DNA of 41,655 nucleotides from an uncultured Roseburia sp. (GTDB lineage: Bacteria > Bacillota > Clostridia > Lachnospirales > Lachnospiraceae): positions 1 through 41,655 of the forward strand of contig CAMUHN010000024.1 in the NCBI GenBank assembly GCA_947088675.1. The letters run 5' to 3'. Of this stretch, positions 7,765-15,228 are shown in pieces. Positions within the stretch are counted from its first letter, which is position 1. Each line of letters opens with the position of its first letter. Below the pieces are notes generated by a model that was not told the DNA's origin, ran no database searches, and was given only the letters and a program-made list of their open reading frames with translations. A program made the translations under genes and the position numbers.

Positions 7765-8643
7765 TTACTCAATATTCTGAATCTGTTCCCGCACTTTCTC
7801 AATATCGGTTTTTAAATCAATGCCGATATCGCATATTTTAAGATCCGATGTCTTTGAGAGGATCGTATTCGCCTCGCGGTTCATTTCCTGTGCGATAAAG
7901 TCAAGCTTGCGGCCCACGCCGCTTTTGCTCTCCAATGTGGTTTTTGTACTGCTGATATGGCTTTTTAAGCGCACGACTTCTTCGTCTACACAGATTTTGT
8001 CCGCATACAGTGTGACTTCGGCCGCAATCCGCGCATCATCCAATTGTTTTTCTTCCAGAAAATCCCGGACACGTTCTTTCAGACGCGCGCGATATTCCAA
8101 AATAATCTGCGGAGACCGCTGTTCGATAAAGTCAACATAAGAAGTCATTGCGTTTAACTTTTCGATCAGATCATCTCTTAAATGTCTGCCTTCCCGAATA
8201 CGGGATTCTGCAAACTGCTCCGCTGCGCCCCGGACTGCCCGCTCCAGTTCCCCCCACATCTCCTCTTCGTCTACATGCTGTTCTTCTGTTGCAAAGATTT
8301 CAGGAAAGCGTGAGAGCGCATTGACTCCGATATCAAATGCCAGATCAAAACGCTCCGACATGCTGCGAAGATACGTCAGATACTGTTGTGCCGCTGCCTC
8401 GTTATATTTCAATGAGATATCGTCTCCGGTAAAATCCTCATATGTGATCGTAACGTCAACTTTTCCGCGCTCGACATATTCCTTTAATACAGCGCGTATC
8501 TTATTTTCCAGAGAATTGAATTTTTTCGGCATTTTGACATTGATATCGAGGTAGCGGTGATTTACGGACTTGATCTCCGCCGTAAATTTTCGTTTTTCAC
8601 CCATAATTTCACAACGTCCAAACCCGGTCATGCTCTTTATCAT
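7765..8643 (-). CDS. yicC: YicC/YloC family endoribonuclease
   Basis: A 292-residue protein beginning MIKSMTGFGRCE, the hallmark of the YicC/YloC family, and ending in the conserved NTILSKTSDLKICDIGIDLKTDIEKVREQIQNIE. The middle contains the family segments EIKSVNHRYLDI and RLKSHI. E. coli YicC has been described as an endoribonuclease involved in small-RNA turnover. I chose 8643, preceded by AGAGGA, over a 25-codon N-terminal extension lacking family similarity. It is the first gene of the operon and lies behind a strong promoter at 8729-8757. Confidence 0.93.
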   Translation of the reverse strand: MIKSMTGFGRCEIMGEKRKFTAEIKSVNHRYLDINVKMPKKFNSLENKIRAVLKEYVERGKVDVTITYEDFTGDDISLKYNEAAAQQYLTYLRSMSERFDLAFDIGVNALSRFPEIFATEEQHVDEEEMWGELERAVRGAAEQFAESRIREGRHLRDDLIEKLNAMTSYVDFIEQRSPQIILEYRARLKERVRDFLEEKQLDDARIAAEVTLYADKICVDEEVVRLKSHISSTKTTLESKSGVGRKLDFIAQEMNREANTILSKTSDLKICDIGIDLKTDIEKVREQIQNIE

Positions 8644-8728
8644 CTGTCCTCTGCCTTTCTTACAGGTGATGCCGGCTCCCTGCTGCTTATACTTGCAGGA
8701 TGGGAGATTTTGGTGCAAACTTTATATG

Positions 8729-8757
8729 ATTATAAAGCTATTCGATATGGAAGTCAA
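8729..8757 (-). promoter_or_regulatory. Sigma-A-type promoter of the yicC-remA-rpoZ-rimO-pgsA-pncC-rsmD-coaD operon
   Basis: On the minus strand TTGACT (8752-8757) and TATAAT (8729-8734) are separated by 17 bp, close to the consensus. It lies just past the nadC stop codon and about 85 bases before the yicC start, so this operon can be transcribed independently of nadBC. No terminator is visible between nadC and this promoter. Confidence 0.8.
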
Positions 8758-8772
8758 GGTTTTGCTTTGTGA

Positions 8773-9627
8773 TTATTCGATAACTTTTAAATGTTTTAAA
8801 CTGATATCAAGAATCGGTGCGGAATGTGTCAGCGCACCGCTTGAAACATAATCAATTCCGATCTTTGTGATCGCTTTGATATTTTCCTTTGTGATATTGC
8901 CGGAACATTCTGTCTGCGCGCGCCCGCCAATGATTTGCACCGCTTCCTCCATTAATTCCGGCGTCATGTTGTCAAGCATAATGATATCTGCGCCCGCGTC
9001 CGCCGCTTCTCGTACCATATCTAAAGTTTCTGTCTCAACTTCAATTTTTCGAACAAACGGCGCATATTTTTTTGCGGCTTCGATAGCCTGCCTTACGCCT
9101 CCCGCCGCATCAATATGGTTGTCCTTTAACAGTACGCCGTCTGACAGATTATACCGGTGGTTTCCTCCTCCGCCGATCTTCACCGCATATTTTTCAAAAA
9201 TACGCATACAGGGAGTCGTTTTTCGTGTGTCAAGCAGCCTGGTATCCGTACCTTCCAGAAAGTGACAGACTGTATTTGTATAGGTAGCGATTCCGCTCAT
9301 GCGCTGCAGATAATTTAATGCCGTGCGCTCACCCGATAACAGGACGCGGATATCTCCGCTTACGATCGCAAGCAGCTGCCCCTTTTTCACTTCATCCCCG
9401 TCTTTTACTTTACAATCAATCTGCGTCTTTTCATCCAGTATGGTAAATACGCGCGCGAAGACCGACAGGCCTGCTACGATACCGTCCTCCTTACAGATCA
9501 GCTGCACTTCGCCTTTTTTGTACTCCGGCATCACCGCATTGGTGGATACGTCCTCGCTGTTGATATCTTCTTCCAGAGCAAGCCGGATAAATTTATCCGC
9601 GGATAGTTTCATTGTAATTTCGTTCAT
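8773..9627 (-). CDS. nadC: Nicotinate-nucleotide pyrophosphorylase (quinolinate phosphoribosyltransferase)
   Basis: A 284-residue enzyme converting quinolinate and PRPP to nicotinate mononucleotide in de novo NAD synthesis. Family segments: LNYLQRMSGIAT, LLDTRKTTPCMR, KYAVKIGGGGNHRYNLSDGVLLKDNH (PRPP/quinolinate-binding basic residues), KIEVETE, ADIIMLDNM and ECSGNI; the C-terminus has IDYVSSGALTHSAPILDISL. Start 9627 has GGAGGG four bases upstream and overlaps the nadB stop by ATGA, so translation is coupled. Confidence 0.96.
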   Translation of the reverse strand: MNEITMKLSADKFIRLALEEDINSEDVSTNAVMPEYKKGEVQLICKEDGIVAGLSVFARVFTILDEKTQIDCKVKDGDEVKKGQLLAIVSGDIRVLLSGERTALNYLQRMSGIATYTNTVCHFLEGTDTRLLDTRKTTPCMRIFEKYAVKIGGGGNHRYNLSDGVLLKDNHIDAAGGVRQAIEAAKKYAPFVRKIEVETETLDMVREAADAGADIIMLDNMTPELMEEAVQIIGGRAQTECSGNITKENIKAITKIGIDYVSSGALTHSAPILDISLKHLKVIE

Positions 9628-10799
9628 ACTTCCCTCCAATTAAGACCTATATTTTGTGCTGCCCGTTTTGCAAATACAAGGCTCTCCAGCAGGCTGTTGC
9701 TTGCCAGTCTGTTTTTTCCGTGCACACCGTTACAGCTTGTCTCACCGACTGCGTACAGATGTTCCATAGATGTTTTTGAATCGCTGTCTACCGAAATACC
9801 GCCCATAAAATAATGCTGCGCCGGGGCAATCGGTACCGGTTCTTTCAAAATATCGTACCCCTCGTCCAGGCACTTTTGATAAATATTCGGAAAATGCCCA
9901 CAGATAACGTCTTTCGGGACATTTTCAAAGGAAAGGAACTCGTACTCCGCCTGTTCCTTTTCCATTTCCGCATGAATTGCCCCGGTTACGACATCGCGGG
10001 GCAAAAGCTCATTGACAAAGCGCTCCCCCCTGTGGTTTAAAAGAACCGCCCCCTCCCCTCTTGCAGATTCGGAGATTAAAAAGCGTCTGCCCGGCTTTTC
10101 ACTGTAGAGGCAGGTAGGATGGATCTGCACATAATCCATATGTTCCAGCAGAATATTATGGGCTTTTGCAATGCGGCAGGCGTCTCCGGTCAAAAGAGGA
10201 TAGTTGGTGGAATGTCTGTAAAGTCCCCCGATGCCTCCTGTCGCCAATACGGTATCTTTGGCATGGACTGCAATGATTTCTTCTTCCTTTCTTGCAAGTA
10301 TTCCTGCGCATTCGCCATTTTCTGACAGAATATCCGTCATTTCTGTATATTCCATGATGGTTACATTTGGCAGCTTCCTTACATTAGAAAGCAGCGTTGT
10401 TGTAATCTCTTTTCCGGTAATATCTTTGTGAAAACAGATACGCGGTCTGGAATGAGCGCCTTCTTTTGTATAGGCAAGACTTCCGTCTGCATTGCGTTCA
10501 AACCGGACGCCAAGCGAAATCAGATGGTTTATCACTTCGCGGCTGTTTCGTATCATGATTTCAACGCTCTCTTTTCTGTTCTCGTAGTGGCCTGCACGCA
10601 TCGTGTCCTCAAAGTACGCGTCATAATCCGCTTCATTCAGAAGTACACAGATCCCGCCCTGCGCAAGCATTGAATCGCAGCTCTCAATGCTTCCTTTGGA
10701 CAGCATCAGTATTTTATGATCTGCCGGAAGATGCAGCGCCGTATACAGACCGCCGACACCACATCCTGCAATCACTGTGTCATAATATAAATCTTTCAT
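9624..10799 (-). CDS. nadB: L-aspartate oxidase, short form
   Basis: A 391-residue FAD flavoprotein that oxidises L-aspartate to iminoaspartate. Seen: the dinucleotide fold VIAGCGVGGLYTAL at the N-terminus, SCDSMLAQGGI, a THSRP-like segment (GAHSRPRICF), ATGGIGGLYRHSTNYPLLTGDA, IHPTCLY, SESARGEGAVLLN with the substrate-binding Arg, and AVGETSCNGVHGKNRLASNSLLE near the C-terminus. E. coli NadB is about 540 residues; this one ends soon after the FAD-binding core and lacks the C-terminal helical bundle, as in several clostridia. nadA (quinolinate synthase), the usual partner, is not upstream and not in the window. Confidence 0.93.
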   Translation of the reverse strand: MKDLYYDTVIAGCGVGGLYTALHLPADHKILMLSKGSIESCDSMLAQGGICVLLNEADYDAYFEDTMRAGHYENRKESVEIMIRNSREVINHLISLGVRFERNADGSLAYTKEGAHSRPRICFHKDITGKEITTTLLSNVRKLPNVTIMEYTEMTDILSENGECAGILARKEEEIIAVHAKDTVLATGGIGGLYRHSTNYPLLTGDACRIAKAHNILLEHMDYVQIHPTCLYSEKPGRRFLISESARGEGAVLLNHRGERFVNELLPRDVVTGAIHAEMEKEQAEYEFLSFENVPKDVICGHFPNIYQKCLDEGYDILKEPVPIAPAQHYFMGGISVDSDSKTSMEHLYAVGETSCNGVHGKNRLASNSLLESLVFAKRAAQNIGLNWREV

Positions 10800-10835
10800 T
10801 CAAATAGCCTCTTTTGACTCAAAATAATTGCTTCG

Positions 10836-10864
10836 AGTATATCACATTTAAATCCGACTGGCAA
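10836..10864 (-). promoter_or_regulatory. nadBC promoter
   Basis: TTGCCA (10859-10864) and TATACT (10836-10841) with a 17-bp spacer on the minus strand, ending about 36 bases before the nadB ATG. It separates nadBC from the preceding membrane-protein gene. Confidence 0.75.
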
Positions 10865-10900
10865 GTTAAGCTTTCCCTGTGAAACAGCGTTGCAAGCTTT

Positions 10901-10946
10901 AGAAGTTCTTAGCGAAACGCCTCCTGGTGTGAGCTTTAGAACTTCT
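10901..10946. repeat. Paired AGAA-N-TTCT palindromes upstream of the nadBC promoter
   Basis: AGAAGTTCT (10901-10909) and AGAACTTCT (10938-10946) are each 4-1-4 palindromes and reverse complements of each other. Both are preceded by GCTTT, and their starts are 37 bp apart. They lie upstream of the nadB -35 and just after the stop codon of the upstream gene. Together they could be a two-site operator or a long-loop mRNA hairpin; neither is proven. Confidence 0.4.
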
Positions 10947-10948
10947 TC

Positions 10949-11857
10949 TCACACGGTTTCTTTGCTGATCTGGCATTTTTGTGTTCTCCCGGAACGAAAC
11001 GCCTCGATGATATATCCGATACTGCAGACAGCCGTAAGGCCGTATCCCATCACAAGCTCTTTGATATACTCGCCGGAAGCCTCAAACATATCCAGAAGCT
11101 CAGAAAAATGCAGAAAGATCGTCGAAAAATCATAGTCATATTCCCGCAGAACATCATACATATCCCAGGACCAGCTGATTCTGCTGGCGAGAAAAATAGT
11201 TGCAATCATAATAAGGACGGAGCCGACAATACCCTTGATGTCAAGCCGCCTGCCAAGCAGCTCATAACCTTTCATCGCGCAGATGGCAGAAACCGCGCCG
11301 GCGATCCCCGCTATGTATCCGAGCCGGTAGATGAAAATCCACAGAGCGCCGCCAATCAAAGCGCCGACGAGAGCCCCGAATATACCCGGGAAAAACGCGC
11401 CTTTCTGACTGTTGCGATAATTCTGTTTTACAATATCCGGACAATTTGCACAGATAAAATGATGTGTTCCGTTGACATTATAACATTCCGGCGCAGGCGA
11501 CGTGCCGCCGCAGCACTCACAGCCCGATACATATCCGCCTGCCGAAAGATAGTCAAGAACCGGTTCCACGGCGCCGTTCACCGCATCCGGAATATCATCC
11601 GCTGTCTGCGGAAGATTGACTGTGATTTCAAAATACTTTGGCGCTACCAGACAGTCTGCCGACTTCGAATGTAAAAATGCCTGCAGCTTTACATTATTCG
11701 GATCATTTGCCGCATGCGCATTGACACGAATCCGATATTTTCCCGAAGCCGCCGGCTCCACGACCAGATAATACCCGCGGTATGTCCCTCGCAGGTAACT
11801 GCCCGCATCCGTAAGGCTTGCGCCTAACATTTTGGTACGCAACATTTCATGAATCAT
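10949..11857 (-). CDS. Membrane protein with cysteine-pair (zinc-ribbon-like) motif, unknown function
   Basis: A 302-residue protein of no family I can name. The N-terminal half (about 1-105) is soluble. About residues 110-140 hold CECCG and, later, CANC, a spacing fitting a small zinc ribbon. Then come roughly three to four hydrophobic segments, including a Gly/Ala-rich run (FGALVGALIGGALWIF), and a charged tail. I used ATG 11857 because GGAGG lies five bases upstream; the longer frame's ATG overlaps that site. It follows the GtrII-like gene and is probably co-transcribed, though a weak hairpin lies between them. Confidence 0.7.
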   Translation of the reverse strand: MIHEMLRTKMLGASLTDAGSYLRGTYRGYYLVVEPAASGKYRIRVNAHAANDPNNVKLQAFLHSKSADCLVAPKYFEITVNLPQTADDIPDAVNGAVEPVLDYLSAGGYVSGCECCGGTSPAPECYNVNGTHHFICANCPDIVKQNYRNSQKGAFFPGIFGALVGALIGGALWIFIYRLGYIAGIAGAVSAICAMKGYELLGRRLDIKGIVGSVLIMIATIFLASRISWSWDMYDVLREYDYDFSTIFLHFSELLDMFEASGEYIKELVMGYGLTAVCSIGYIIEAFRSGRTQKCQISKETV

Positions 11858-11899
11858 TTTTTCCTCCATTCTGCCGCTGTGTTACGGCATGTTATAAAC

Positions 11900-11919
11900 A
11901 AACAGCAAAACTGCTGTTT
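11900..11919 (-). terminator. Hairpin after the GtrII-like gene
   Basis: AAACAGCA (11900-11907) pairs with TGCTGTTT (11912-11919) around a four-base loop. On the minus strand the stem is followed by a broken T-run. It starts at the stop codon of the GtrII-like gene, so it may be a partial terminator before the downstream membrane-protein gene. Confidence 0.5.
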
Positions 11920-13517
11920 TACTCTGTGTATTCGGACAATTTTACAATAATCGTATCATCTAAAATCCGTATCGAACCGTTTGACGGATAGACAGGCATT
12001 TCTTTTACCTCCTCTGTTTCCATAAATGCCCGGGTTGTCTCATAGTCGCAGATTTGGGGTGAGTATCCGAGATATTTTGTGATCAGATGCAGACCGGAGG
12101 GAAAGTTTACATTACTCTCGGACTTTCCGTACATATAAAATGCCTGATCAAACAGATCTGCCATCTCTGTTGTCTCATCCGAAATTTCATTTCCGATCCA
12201 TGCAACCGGAAGCGTGTCGGAATAGCCGTCAAGACTCTTAATCTGCGTCACCATTGTTCCCAGGTATGCAAAGTCATGGTATTTGGTATATTCCATCGCC
12301 ATATAGTTTCCGTTTCCATACCAGATATAAAAAAACAACAGCACACAAGTGACGCCCAGCGCAGCCCACTGCACCAGATTTCTGTAAAAAATCCGAACCG
12401 TTTCCAAACCGGCAAAACGTTCTGTCCACACCAGAAAAAGAACAAAGAAAAAGACGGCCGGATAAACCATAAGAGGATAGACAAAAGCCTTTGGGGCCAT
12501 GATGTAAACCAAAAACATGGCAACCGGAAACAACAGAAGAAAAAACAGCATCAGACAATTCTGCGCAATTTTTTCCCGTCGTATGACAAGAAAAGCCAGT
12601 ATACAGACAGCAAACAGCAGCATCATAAAGAGAAACCCTTTTTGCATCGCACTGCGCGTATTTAAAAACAGCTCCTCACGAAAGGCGAGCGAAAAAAAAC
12701 TTTCATAGCAGGATCGAATGCCGGAAACAAGTTCTTTTAGCGTAATGCTGCCCATGGTATCAAGGCCCTGGTAATCCCCCATCCCGCTGCTTAGATTCCA
12801 TATTCTTAAGAAAAGTTTATTCAGGATAAAATATCCTGCCAGTGAGACAAACAAAACCGAGAGATAGCGTATCCCTGTCTTTACAATATCGACTGCCGTC
12901 TCTTTCTCCGCAAAGGCGCACATCAGAATCAGCGTAATCAAAAACAGGCAGACCGTATTTGGAAAGTATGCCTGATAAGTGCCAAGCGAACAGGTTAAAA
13001 GCGCTGCAGATACGGCATGCATCAGGATATTTCCCGGATGACGTATAACAAGATATGCGGAAAGAATACTGAAAAGCAATCCGATCGCATAATAAACAGA
13101 GGTAAACATAAAAAAATAAATGGAAACGACAGCCGGAAATGCAGTCATGACTGCCCCGATACAAAAAGAAAAGACACAATTCTTAAATCGAAATATGCGC
13201 ACTACAATCATAGCGGAAATAATTAATAAAATCAACGTTAAAATTCCGTTCCAAAACGGCAGAGAATAACTGCCGCCCATAAAATGCGAAGCCGCCCGGC
13301 CCATCAGTTCCAAAAACCAGCGGTTGTTCTGTGCTGCAACGCCAAATCCTCCCGGTGTGGCGACAAGTTCGTCGTAATTATACAATTTATTGACAAAAAC
13401 ATACAAATGCGTCAGTAATCCCGCAGAAAGCGCGCCACAAAAGGCTGCGCGTTCCGGTTTTGTCACTCTTCCCGCTATGTCCCTGATCACGGATTCCGGA
13501 TCTCTCATCTGTATCAT
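11919..13517 (-). CDS. Glucosyltransferase GtrII-like multi-pass membrane protein
   Basis: A 532-residue protein with about ten or more hydrophobic segments between residues 40 and 410 and a soluble C-terminal domain of about 110 residues. The early LNKLYNYDELVATPGG..NNRWFLELMG segment resembles the DD/E-containing first loop of GtrII-type (GT-C-like) glucosyltransferases, which decorate cell-surface polymers using lipid-linked sugar. This is a family-level call from pattern only. I chose 13517: GGAG lies six bases before that ATG, and the further upstream codons overlap a promoter and an insertion scar. A promoter is at 13606-13633. Confidence 0.68.
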   Translation of the reverse strand: MIQMRDPESVIRDIAGRVTKPERAAFCGALSAGLLTHLYVFVNKLYNYDELVATPGGFGVAAQNNRWFLELMGRAASHFMGGSYSLPFWNGILTLILLIISAMIVVRIFRFKNCVFSFCIGAVMTAFPAVVSIYFFMFTSVYYAIGLLFSILSAYLVIRHPGNILMHAVSAALLTCSLGTYQAYFPNTVCLFLITLILMCAFAEKETAVDIVKTGIRYLSVLFVSLAGYFILNKLFLRIWNLSSGMGDYQGLDTMGSITLKELVSGIRSCYESFFSLAFREELFLNTRSAMQKGFLFMMLLFAVCILAFLVIRREKIAQNCLMLFFLLLFPVAMFLVYIMAPKAFVYPLMVYPAVFFFVLFLVWTERFAGLETVRIFYRNLVQWAALGVTCVLLFFYIWYGNGNYMAMEYTKYHDFAYLGTMVTQIKSLDGYSDTLPVAWIGNEISDETTEMADLFDQAFYMYGKSESNVNFPSGLHLITKYLGYSPQICDYETTRAFMETEEVKEMPVYPSNGSIRILDDTIIVKLSEYTE

Positions 13518-13535
13518 AAAAATCTCCATTTCTGC

Positions 13536-13562
13536 ATTGCGAACGCCATCCGCATTCGCAAT
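13536..13562 (-). promoter_or_regulatory. Leader hairpin of the GtrII-like gene
   Basis: ATTGCGAA (13536-13543) and TTCGCAAT (13555-13562) form a perfect 8-bp stem with an 11-base loop in the 5' leader, ending about 19 bases before the start codon and just upstream of the ribosome binding site. It could influence translation or be an operator. Confidence 0.4.
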
Positions 13563-13605
13563 ATGCACATAAGCGAATTTGTGTATGCCACAGGTTTTCC
13601 TTTTT

Positions 13606-13633
13606 ATTTTAACAGATATTTCCGTCATGTCAA
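13606..13633 (-). promoter_or_regulatory. Promoter of the GtrII-like gene
   Basis: Minus strand TTGACA (13628-13633), 16-bp spacer, TAAAAT (13606-13611). A perfect -35 and good -10, about 90 bases before the start codon at 13517, and just downstream of the duplicated rqcH fragment. Confidence 0.7.
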
Positions 13634-13696
13634 ATTTTTCAACTCCCACGGCGTTTTTTTGCGTGATACTTAGCGCTTTTTCGCGATACAGCTCTT

Positions 13697-13737
13697 CTGA
13701 AAGGGACAAACAGACAGTTTCGGCTTGCGATGTCCGC
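13697..13737 (+). repeat. Stray 41-bp copy of part of the rqcH coding sequence
   Basis: These 41 bases match 15343-15383 inside rqcH at 38 of 41 positions without gaps, the last 25 identical and in the same orientation. Translated in the corresponding frame they read LKGTNRQFRLAMSA against LKGTNGQFRLAMSA in RqcH. The copy abuts a fragment of an Rpn-type nuclease gene and marks one side of the HD-gene island. Confidence 0.85.
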
Positions 13738-13860
13738 CGCCCTGCGCTCCACTTCCCTGAAACGTTCTTCATTTGCTGCAAGTACCCTGCTTAAGTTTTC
13801 CCTGTCCTTCGAATACTTGATAAGCAGCATAACTTCCCGCAGACTGGACTGGAATTTCAT
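13717..13860 (-). pseudogene. C-terminal scrap of an Rpn-type (PD-(D/E)XK) recombination-promoting nuclease/transposase
   Basis: About 48 codons (MKFQSSLREVMLLIKYSKD... through FREVERRAADI) resemble the region after the catalytic domain in Rpn family nuclease/transposase proteins common in Lachnospiraceae. No N-terminal nuclease domain is present: the HD gene's stop lies six bases upstream. The downstream side runs directly into the rqcH-derived 41-mer, where reading continues only as filler. This is therefore a remnant of a mobile gene rather than a functional small protein. Family assignment is from recognition of the peptide pattern only. Confidence 0.6.
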
Positions 13861-13866
13861 AATCAG

Positions 13867-14907
13867 TCAAATAAACAAATTCTTTGGCATGTCAAAGCCA
13901 AACCAACAATACTGGGGAACACGAGAATGATTAAATTCATCTATAATCCTACGGATTACTTCCGACAGCTCTGTAGCTCTTTTTCCGCATACAAGAGGAT
14001 TAATATACCTTTTTTTCGTACATATATTTACCACATATGCCTTATCTGGCTTTTCATCCCCTTCACATATGTACACCGCTTCCTGAAATTTAGCAAAAGT
14101 CTCCTTAATCTCATCAATGCCACATTTCTGAACTACTTTCACAATCTCATCTTCTGATAACCTGTATAATGACTCTTCGTTAATAATCTGATTATTAATA
14201 AGGGTACAAATTATGTCCGCCCAAAATTGCATTACCAATTTGTCCCTGTTTTCCTGAAACATATACCACATTTCAGAAGCCCCCCGCACAAACTCCTCTG
14301 CAATCTCCAGGGTTCTGAATCCCAGTTCTTGTTTTCCATCCTCATTCACAAAAACATCAATGTCCGAATAGATTCTGTTAACTTCTCTGATCTCCCATGC
14401 ATGTGAAAAAATCATCCCACTTGACAGCGTATACTCTAAACGGTCAGCAGAAAGTTGTGGAGAAGGATTGTCTGCAATCGAATATTTCTTATAATCAACC
14501 ACATTCTCAATAGCAATATGATCCTTGTGCAGTTGACGTATCAGCTGCTGCGAAGAACAGATAATTTCTTTTGTTTTCGCTTCTGTAGATTCCTGTTTCA
14601 TATAATCCTTATGCATATAGTCAATGCAGTGACTGAAACTTGGTGTTGCTATATCATGCAGAAGCCCCGCAATTGTCTGACTTTTATCATATGTAAATTT
14701 CCAGATAATCAGGGCAACGCCGATACTGTGATCTAATCTGCTATAAAAGCGTCGGTTGTGAAACAGCTTTGTATAATCTGTTCCACAATTCATCCCAACC
14801 ATACCAATTCTCTTTAATTCTGGAATATCCAGATATTCCAGCAAAAAATCGGGAATTTCTTTCGATAGTATTGCGTAGTAATTAGAATTCTCACTGTTAA
14901 ATTTCAT
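13867..14907 (-). CDS. HD-domain phosphohydrolase (SAMHD1/YwfO-like)
   Basis: A 346-residue protein with a metal-binding HD domain: RLDHS (His60), GLLHDIATPSFSH (His84-Asp85) and SADRLEY (a later Asp), the H...HD...D arrangement of dNTPase/YwfO-type phosphohydrolases. The PSFSH segment after HD is also typical of that branch. The C-terminal 150 residues are unassigned. Substrate cannot be told from sequence; nucleotide triphosphates are the family's usual targets. The start at MKFNSE has GGAG nine bases upstream, and its ATG overlaps the stop of a broken upstream frame (ATGA). The DNA looks AT-richer than the neighbouring genes and the gene is set among gene scraps, so it was probably acquired horizontally. 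A defence-related role is possible but unproven. Confidence 0.82.
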   Translation of the reverse strand: MKFNSENSNYYAILSKEIPDFLLEYLDIPELKRIGMVGMNCGTDYTKLFHNRRFYSRLDHSIGVALIIWKFTYDKSQTIAGLLHDIATPSFSHCIDYMHKDYMKQESTEAKTKEIICSSQQLIRQLHKDHIAIENVVDYKKYSIADNPSPQLSADRLEYTLSSGMIFSHAWEIREVNRIYSDIDVFVNEDGKQELGFRTLEIAEEFVRGASEMWYMFQENRDKLVMQFWADIICTLINNQIINEESLYRLSEDEIVKVVQKCGIDEIKETFAKFQEAVYICEGDEKPDKAYVVNICTKKRYINPLVCGKRATELSEVIRRIIDEFNHSRVPQYCWFGFDMPKNLFI

Positions 14908-15165
14908 AGCCACAATCTCCATTCTTTATTTTGAATGACAAATCCATTTGCTTCTGCAAATTCAGAAAGCGATGCATAGTCCACTGGTTTTTCCCTTATT
15001 ATATCGGATTAATTGTGCACCACAGCCAGACTCAACACCCCAAAATAGTCTGTTACTCCTATTTTCCTGAGCAATGCCCATATTTAAAAGTGCTCTCATA
15101 TTAAAACGGATATTCAGATTAAGTGCTTTCATCTTGCTCGGGTCTTTGATCCAGGCATTGTATTT
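14904..15165 (-). pseudogene. Frameshifted gene remnant upstream of the HD gene
   Basis: Minus-strand reading from 15165 gives KYNAWIKDPSKMKALNLN...GVESGCGAQLIRYNKGK and then shifts frame. If one A is removed from the five-A run at 14988-14992, reading continues as PVDYASLSEFAEANGFVIQN...WLWL-like and stops at 14904-14906, overlapping the HD gene's ATG by four bases as an intact operon partner would. Without that change the first frame ends at 14962 (56 residues from the ATG at 15132). The upstream side is also cut by a stop at 15166-15168. I do not recognise the protein. It is best read as the C-terminal part of a gene once coupled to the HD gene. Apart from this remnant and the rqcH promoter, 14923-15228 holds nothing I can name. 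Confidence 0.5.
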
Positions 15166-15186
15166 TCAGTTAAAATCGGCTATAAT
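15158..15186 (+). promoter_or_regulatory. rqcH promoter
   Basis: TTGTAT (15158-15163), 17-bp spacer, TATAAT (15181-15186), about 43 bases before the ATG. The -35 lies within the end of the frameshifted remnant on the other strand, showing how close the island edge comes to rqcH. Confidence 0.7.
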
Positions 15187-15228
15187 AGAGCGCGCAGTGA
15201 TTTTTTGCGACAAGGAGGTACTACAAAA

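Noticed and set aside
13639-13860. Complete 73-residue protein
   Set aside because: Only the first about 48 codons look protein-like; the rest is antisense of the duplicated rqcH fragment and filler.
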